Below, one piece after another: positions 60,046 to 64,000 of a stretch of 64,000 nucleotides of DNA (the first letter of the stretch is position 1; each line of letters starts with the position of its first letter). The stretch is from positions 1,054,001 through 1,118,000 of the forward strand of contig CAVWVJ010000001.1 in NCBI GenBank assembly GCA_963758505.1, given 5' to 3'. Made by a program: the position numbers and the translations under genes. The notes beneath the pieces are model-generated. The model did not search any database. It saw only the letters and a list, made by a program, of their open reading frames with translations, and was not told the origin of the DNA. Source of the DNA: Korobacter sp963758505. GTDB taxonomy: Bacteria > Acidobacteriota > Terriglobia > Terriglobales > Acidobacteriaceae.

Positions 60046-60155
60046 GTCCTGGATGTTGGCAAGGCCCGTTGAGTGACGGCTACGGGCTGCCTGCGGCGGC
60101 GAGGCTTGGGCTTCGCCGCCGGCGCGATTCACGTTCTATCGCGAGGGAACACCTT

Positions 60156-61199
60156 ATGCCACGCAATCCGATCCTCGATTTCGAAATCGACAAAAGCAAA
60201 ATTCAATATGTCGGCCACGATTTACAGCGACCGGAGTGCATCCTGGCCGAGCCCGACGGCACGCTCTGGGCGGCCGATGCGCGCGGCGGGGTAATGCGGA
60301 TCAACCCCGACGGCACGCAGCAGATCGTTACTCAAAAGCGCTCCGGCCACTTTGGCGCGGCCGCGGACGAGGCCACACAGTTTCTCACCGGCACTCTGCC
60401 CAACGGCCTCGCCTTCGCAGCCAACGGCGACATCCTTATCTCCAACTTCGGCACCGACTGCCTGGAGATCATGCAGCGCGACGGCACAACCCGCGTGCTG
60501 GCCGACAGCATTGATGGCGAGCCGATCGGCAAAGTGAATTTCGTGCTCCGTGATTCGCAGGACCGCATCTGGATCACCGTGACCACGCGGATCAAGAACT
60601 GGATGCATGCCCTCCGTACCGATCTTCCCGACGGCTACATCGCACGCTACATCGACGGCAAGTTCCACATCGTGGCCGACGGTTTCCGCTTCACGAATGA
60701 GATTCGCTTCGATGCCCGCGAGGAATGGATGTACGTTGTCGAGACTACCGGCGGATGTGTCAGCCGGCTGCGCATCGACAAGCAGGGCAACCTCTCGCAT
60801 CGCGAAATCTTCGGCCCTGCCAGCCTGGGCAAAGGCGCCTGGCCCGATGGCATCGCCTTCGATAGCTATGGGAATCTCTGGGGCACGATGGTCTATTCCG
60901 ACAAGCTCTTCGTGCTCACGCCCGAGGGCGATTTGAAGATCCTTCTCGATGAAGGCGATCCGCAAAAAGTCGAGGCTCTCGAGAAGCAATTCTTCGCCGG
61001 GAAGGTCACTGAGGATGTGCTGTTCGCCACCGGGCAGGGAATCGCCCCCTGGATGGCGAGCGTCACCTTCGGCGGTCCCGACCTGCGCACGGTTTACATC
61101 GGGGCGCTCAAAGAAAAACAGATTCCGAGCTTCCGTTCACCGGTTGCCGGGCTGCCCATGGTGCACTGGCAGCCGGCACGCGTCGCGGTCACAAGATAG
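60156..61199 (+). CDS. SMP-30/gluconolactonase-like protein
   Basis: This 347-residue beta-propeller has features of the SMP-30/regucalcin family: RPECILAEPDGTLWAAD (metal Glu), FRFTNEIRFDAREEWMYVVET (metal Asn) and GAWPDGIAFDSYGNLWGTM (metal Asp). It likely hydrolyses a lactone produced by the preceding SDR; this pairing (dehydrogenase then lactonase) is common in sugar-acid and aromatic catabolism. Start ATG 60156 has GAGGGA 8 nt upstream. A hairpin (60095-60120) in the 110-bp gap from the SDR gene may adjust relative expression. Confidence 0.88.
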   Translation: MPRNPILDFEIDKSKIQYVGHDLQRPECILAEPDGTLWAADARGGVMRINPDGTQQIVTQKRSGHFGAAADEATQFLTGTLPNGLAFAANGDILISNFGTDCLEIMQRDGTTRVLADSIDGEPIGKVNFVLRDSQDRIWITVTTRIKNWMHALRTDLPDGYIARYIDGKFHIVADGFRFTNEIRFDAREEWMYVVETTGGCVSRLRIDKQGNLSHREIFGPASLGKGAWPDGIAFDSYGNLWGTMVYSDKLFVLTPEGDLKILLDEGDPQKVEALEKQFFAGKVTEDVLFATGQGIAPWMASVTFGGPDLRTVYIGALKEKQIPSFRSPVAGLPMVHWQPARVAVTR

Positions 61200-61214
61200 A
61201 TAGGAGATTTCGTC

Positions 61215-62099
61215 ATGCCCGTCACAGCCCCCGTGGTTCCATTGGAGCAGGTTACCGAGAACGTCTTCACGACTACCAAAATCCGCGGCTGCAATCCCAG
61301 CATCGTGTTCACGAAAGAAGGCTCGGTCTTTATCGACACCGCGCAGTGGATCACGACTTTGCTGGAGATGAAAGCGTTTGCGCTCGAACGCGGGCCGATC
61401 AAGTACCTCATCAACACCGAAGCGCACATCGACCATATCTTCGGGAACCACTGGTTTGCCGGCGTCTGCCCGGTGATCGGCCACGAAAAGCTGCACGAAA
61501 TTTTCTGGCAGGTGCCCGGCGACATGAACGCCTACGACTACAGTGTGGACGTCATCAAGCGCCAGGATCCTTCCGCTTTGCGCCTGATGCCTGCGCAAAA
61601 GGATTACATCCTCAACCCGCCGTCGATCACCTTCAACGACCGCATGATCCTGCGGGTTGGCGATCATACCTTCAAGCTTTACTTTACCCCCGGCCATTCG
61701 CCTTCGCAGATCTGCGTCTATGTCCCCGAGGAGCGCGTGGTCTTCGTCGGGGATACCGTCTTCGCGAACTGCCAGACGTGGCTGCACTCCGCCGACATCG
61801 ACCAGCTCATTGCATCCTTGAAGTTTCTTGGCACCCTCGATGTGGACCACATCGTTCCTGGACACGGGCCGGTGGTCACCAAAGACTACCTCAACGTGCA
61901 GATTGGCTTCATTTACGAATGGCTGGGAGCGGTCGCGGCCGGTGTAACGAAAGGCTGGAGCCAGGACGAATGCATCGACCGCATCAACTTTAAGAGCCGC
62001 TATCCCGTCGATATCGGCCAGGATGAGTCGATGGACTACATTCAGCGCACCAACGTCATCAAGTGCTACAAGTACATCACAGAAGGGCCGAGTCGCTGA
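61215..62099 (+). CDS. Metallo-beta-lactamase-fold hydrolase
   Basis: This 294-residue MBL-fold protein has zinc ligands in LINTEAHIDHIFGNHWF (HxDH with Glu instead of the first His of HxHxDH), YFTPGHSPSQI (His), VFVGDTVFANCQTW (Asp) and HIVPGHGPVV (His). It resembles SoxH/quinoprotein-relay-type hydrolases. Its role may be thioester, lactone or phosphoester hydrolysis at the end of the pathway. AGGAGA lies 7 nt before ATG 61215; it is 15 nt from the lactonase stop and so in the same operon. Confidence 0.88.
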   Translation: MPVTAPVVPLEQVTENVFTTTKIRGCNPSIVFTKEGSVFIDTAQWITTLLEMKAFALERGPIKYLINTEAHIDHIFGNHWFAGVCPVIGHEKLHEIFWQVPGDMNAYDYSVDVIKRQDPSALRLMPAQKDYILNPPSITFNDRMILRVGDHTFKLYFTPGHSPSQICVYVPEERVVFVGDTVFANCQTWLHSADIDQLIASLKFLGTLDVDHIVPGHGPVVTKDYLNVQIGFIYEWLGAVAAGVTKGWSQDECIDRINFKSRYPVDIGQDESMDYIQRTNVIKCYKYITEGPSR

Positions 62100-62817
62100 C
62101 CGGCGTGTCTGAAGTGCAAAACCTTGCAGCCCTGAAGTAGAGTCGTTTCCGCTTCAGGTCTCCGATCGTGAGCCTGTTCGCGAAGGTATACCGCGAGAAA
62201 GATGTCACCGCCCACGCTTCCGTGGCGCCTCTGCCGTTCGAGACGAGGCTAACGCTGGTGCATGCCGCACAGCTGGGCGAGCGCCGAGTGTGTGACGTTT
62301 CCCGTGCTCTTGTGTCACAAGCTCGGCAGCTTTCTAAGATTTGACCAAGTTGTGCAGCTCAAGCGAGCTCCTCGACAGCTTCAGCGCACCATGGCTTACT
62401 TGACAGGGCACCAGGCGTTTTGGCCGATCTTTACCAGGAATCAGACCCCACTTGACAAAGAAAATCGCCAGTATCCATGCGGGGTAAATATGACGATTTG
62501 ACTCGTCGAACTCGCACAAACACTGGCGAATAACTTTTTCTTACGTCGTCACATAGCTACGTTCACCCTGCTGCGAAGGACCAGGAATTCCCTCGGCTGG
62601 ACGATTTTCGGCACACCATCACAACGAACATGCGCCGACGTGAGTTCATCCGAAGGTAATTACTGGAGTGCTCGGACAGTCCAAAGTGACCATTGCATGG
62701 ACGCATGACCGACGGTAGACGACTTCCGTGCATCACTGCGAGACGTTGCAGGGGAGTTGTAAGCAAGTGTTATCAAAATGCCTACGTCTGATTAAAGTGG
62801 GCATTGATTCAAAGTGT
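62100..62817. other. Gene-poor region between the MBL gene and tRNA-Lys
   Basis: About 720 bases without a supported gene. Short frames here (for example 62262-62501) lack ribosome sites and family motifs. No terminator, repeat or mobile-element remnant stands out. The base composition is somewhat lower in GC than the flanking genes. Confidence 0.5.
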
Positions 62818-62893
<76 letters not shown>

Positions 62894-63036
62894 TGACTTT
62901 GGATTGGAACTCTCTTGCTCAATCGTTTCGACTGGAAGTGAGTTGGCGGTGCGGCAGGCGGAAAGGAATTTAACCGAACCAGAATTCGAACCACCTCGAA
63001 CAATTTAACACAGGCGAGCTGCGGGCGGCTATGCGC

Positions 63037-63987
63037 CTACTCGATCTGCACCAGCCCGTTGCTTTCCACCGGATGCGGCGTGCTGTGCTGCGGTGCCCGC
63101 CAATGGTCGATGTAGCTGATCTGGTGCACGCACGAAACAGTGCAATGCGGCGCGCAACTCTTTTCCGTCAAAAACTCGCGTTTCACGTCCGCCGTCGTGT
63201 ATTGCTCCAGCGGCGTCGCCGGATACCCACGCTGTTGCGAGCAGTAATGCACCAAGCCGTCTTCGCAAATATAAAGGTAGCGCGCGCCGGCCCGGCATCG
63301 CCATTCATTCGGCTTGCCATCCGCGATATTCGTCTGAAAATGATTGAATCGCGAATAATTCTTTTTCTCAAGAGTCTTGATCTTCAGGAAGACGGCACGT
63401 TCTTCTTCCGTAAGCGGCTGCAACTGCCCATCGCCATCATGAATAATGCCCACCGTCGACGTGAACCCAAGCTGCAACGCCCTCCGGCTGATCACCAGCG
63501 CGTCATGGGGATTCCGTACGCCTCCGCCAACCACGGAATTGATGTTCACGTGAAAGTCGGCGTGTTCCGACAAAAGCTGCAACTTCTTGTCGAGTACCTT
63601 CAGGCTCTTCTTGGAAACGTCGTCCGGGTTCACATTGTCGATGCTGATTTGCAGATGGTCGAGCCCGGCCTGGTTCAGCCGCTTGATTCGGTCGGCGGTC
63701 AGCAGGTATCCATTCGTGATCATCCCTGCGATGATCGGATACTTGCGCATGTGCCGGATGATCTCGTCGAGTTCCGGATGCAGCAGCGGTTCGCCGCCGC
63801 TGATCGTGACAATATTCGTCCCTAGTTTTGCGAGCAGATCGATGCGCCGCTTCATGGTCTCCAGCGGCACCGGCTTGGAAACTTTGTCGTATTCGTTGCA
63901 GTACTTGCAGGAGAGATTGCACTGGCGCATGGGAATGATGTGCGCCATCACCGGGTGGTCTGTCGAGGCCAGTGCGCGGCCAATCAT
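63037..63987 (-). CDS. Radical SAM protein with SPASM/Twitch-like C-terminus
   Basis: At least 316 residues. The N-terminal radical SAM barrel has the 4Fe-4S motif MRQCNLSCKYC and the SAM-contacting TISGGEPLLHPELDEI, with GLDHLQISIDN later. The C-terminal part has Cys residues arranged as in SPASM/Twitch domains (EWRCRAG, YICEDGLVHYC, KSCAPHCTVSC), for one or two more clusters. Such enzymes modify peptides or small molecules; no precursor peptide is visible beside it. The frame stays open upstream of ATG 63987 to the window edge, so the true start may lie outside. Confidence 0.85.
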   Translation of the reverse strand: MIGRALASTDHPVMAHIIPMRQCNLSCKYCNEYDKVSKPVPLETMKRRIDLLAKLGTNIVTISGGEPLLHPELDEIIRHMRKYPIIAGMITNGYLLTADRIKRLNQAGLDHLQISIDNVNPDDVSKKSLKVLDKKLQLLSEHADFHVNINSVVGGGVRNPHDALVISRRALQLGFTSTVGIIHDGDGQLQPLTEEERAVFLKIKTLEKKNYSRFNHFQTNIADGKPNEWRCRAGARYLYICEDGLVHYCSQQRGYPATPLEQYTTADVKREFLTEKSCAPHCTVSCVHQISYIDHWRAPQHSTPHPVESNGLVQIE

Positions 63988-64000
63988 GGCGAACTCGCGG

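Noticed and set aside
62262..62501. 79-codon plus-strand frame and a 67-codon minus-strand frame near 62.6 kb
   Set aside because: No ribosome site, unusual composition and no recognisable motif; treated as chance frames in a gene-poor stretch.

Overview
The window is GC-rich, densely coded bacterial chromosome. Three things point to Acidobacteriota (class Terriglobia, Koribacter/Edaphobacter-like): intergenic repeats reading like 'ccttcgactgcg...cgctcaggatgaca' and 'ggtccctacgtcgctacgctcctctggatgac', which are known from that group, an MdtABC-type RND pump, and a Ser/Thr kinase fused to a formylglycine-enzyme-like module. This placement is inference; there is no rRNA or marker gene here. The only RNA gene is tRNA-Lys(CTT). 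I see no phage, transposase or CRISPR array.

Layout. (1) 1-8775, minus: a drug-efflux operon of adaptor, two RND subunits and an outer-membrane channel cut by the window edge. (2) 9089-10930, plus: an MsbA-like ABC exporter. (3) 11070-23114, minus: an exopolysaccharide locus of eleven genes, mostly joined by 4-nt ATGA/GTGA overlaps (Wzc kinase, Wza export protein, ChbG deacetylase, flippase, polymerase/ligase, glycosyltransferases, a toroid protein, aminotransferase, sugar-phosphate transferase, acetyltransferase). (4) 23472-30757: a papain-like protease, a tiny secreted His-rich peptide, a cyclophilin, an M19 dipeptidase, the kinase/FGE/hydrolase fusion and an M15-like protein, separated by repeats and terminators. 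(5) 30978-38965: a GntR regulator divergent from a five-gene operon (SDR, transaldolase, 2-oxoacid dehydrogenase E2, E3, fused E1) with a clear promoter and operator; E3 carries a frameshift. (6) 39066-43507: amidohydrolase, aldo/keto reductase and two divergent carboxymuconolactone-decarboxylase-like genes, one of which has an in-frame TGA exactly where its second redox Cys belongs and is a candidate selenoprotein.

(7) 43558-62099 is a large catabolic-looking region controlled at least partly by an AraC regulator. It holds a phosphohistidine mobile-domain protein and, 12 kb away, an ATP-grasp protein and an HPr-kinase-like P-loop protein. Together these resemble a PEP-synthase-type phosphotransferase split into subunits, as in phenylphosphate synthase. 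Around them lie a cupin, transketolase, Tsx-like porin, muconolactone-isomerase-like protein, CoA-acylating-type aldehyde dehydrogenase, a three-subunit molybdenum hydroxylase (large subunit frameshifted), SDR, SMP-30 lactonase and MBL hydrolase. Three promoters in this region share the bipartite element CATGAAAAGTACC-N16/17-GTCCTA, all in the same orientation relative to the downstream gene. That defines a small regulon linking the porin, the ATP-grasp gene and the SDR-lactonase-hydrolase operon. The substrate cannot be read from sequence; an aromatic or unusual polyol/sugar acid is the best guess. (8) 62818-63987: tRNA-Lys and a radical SAM/SPASM-like protein.
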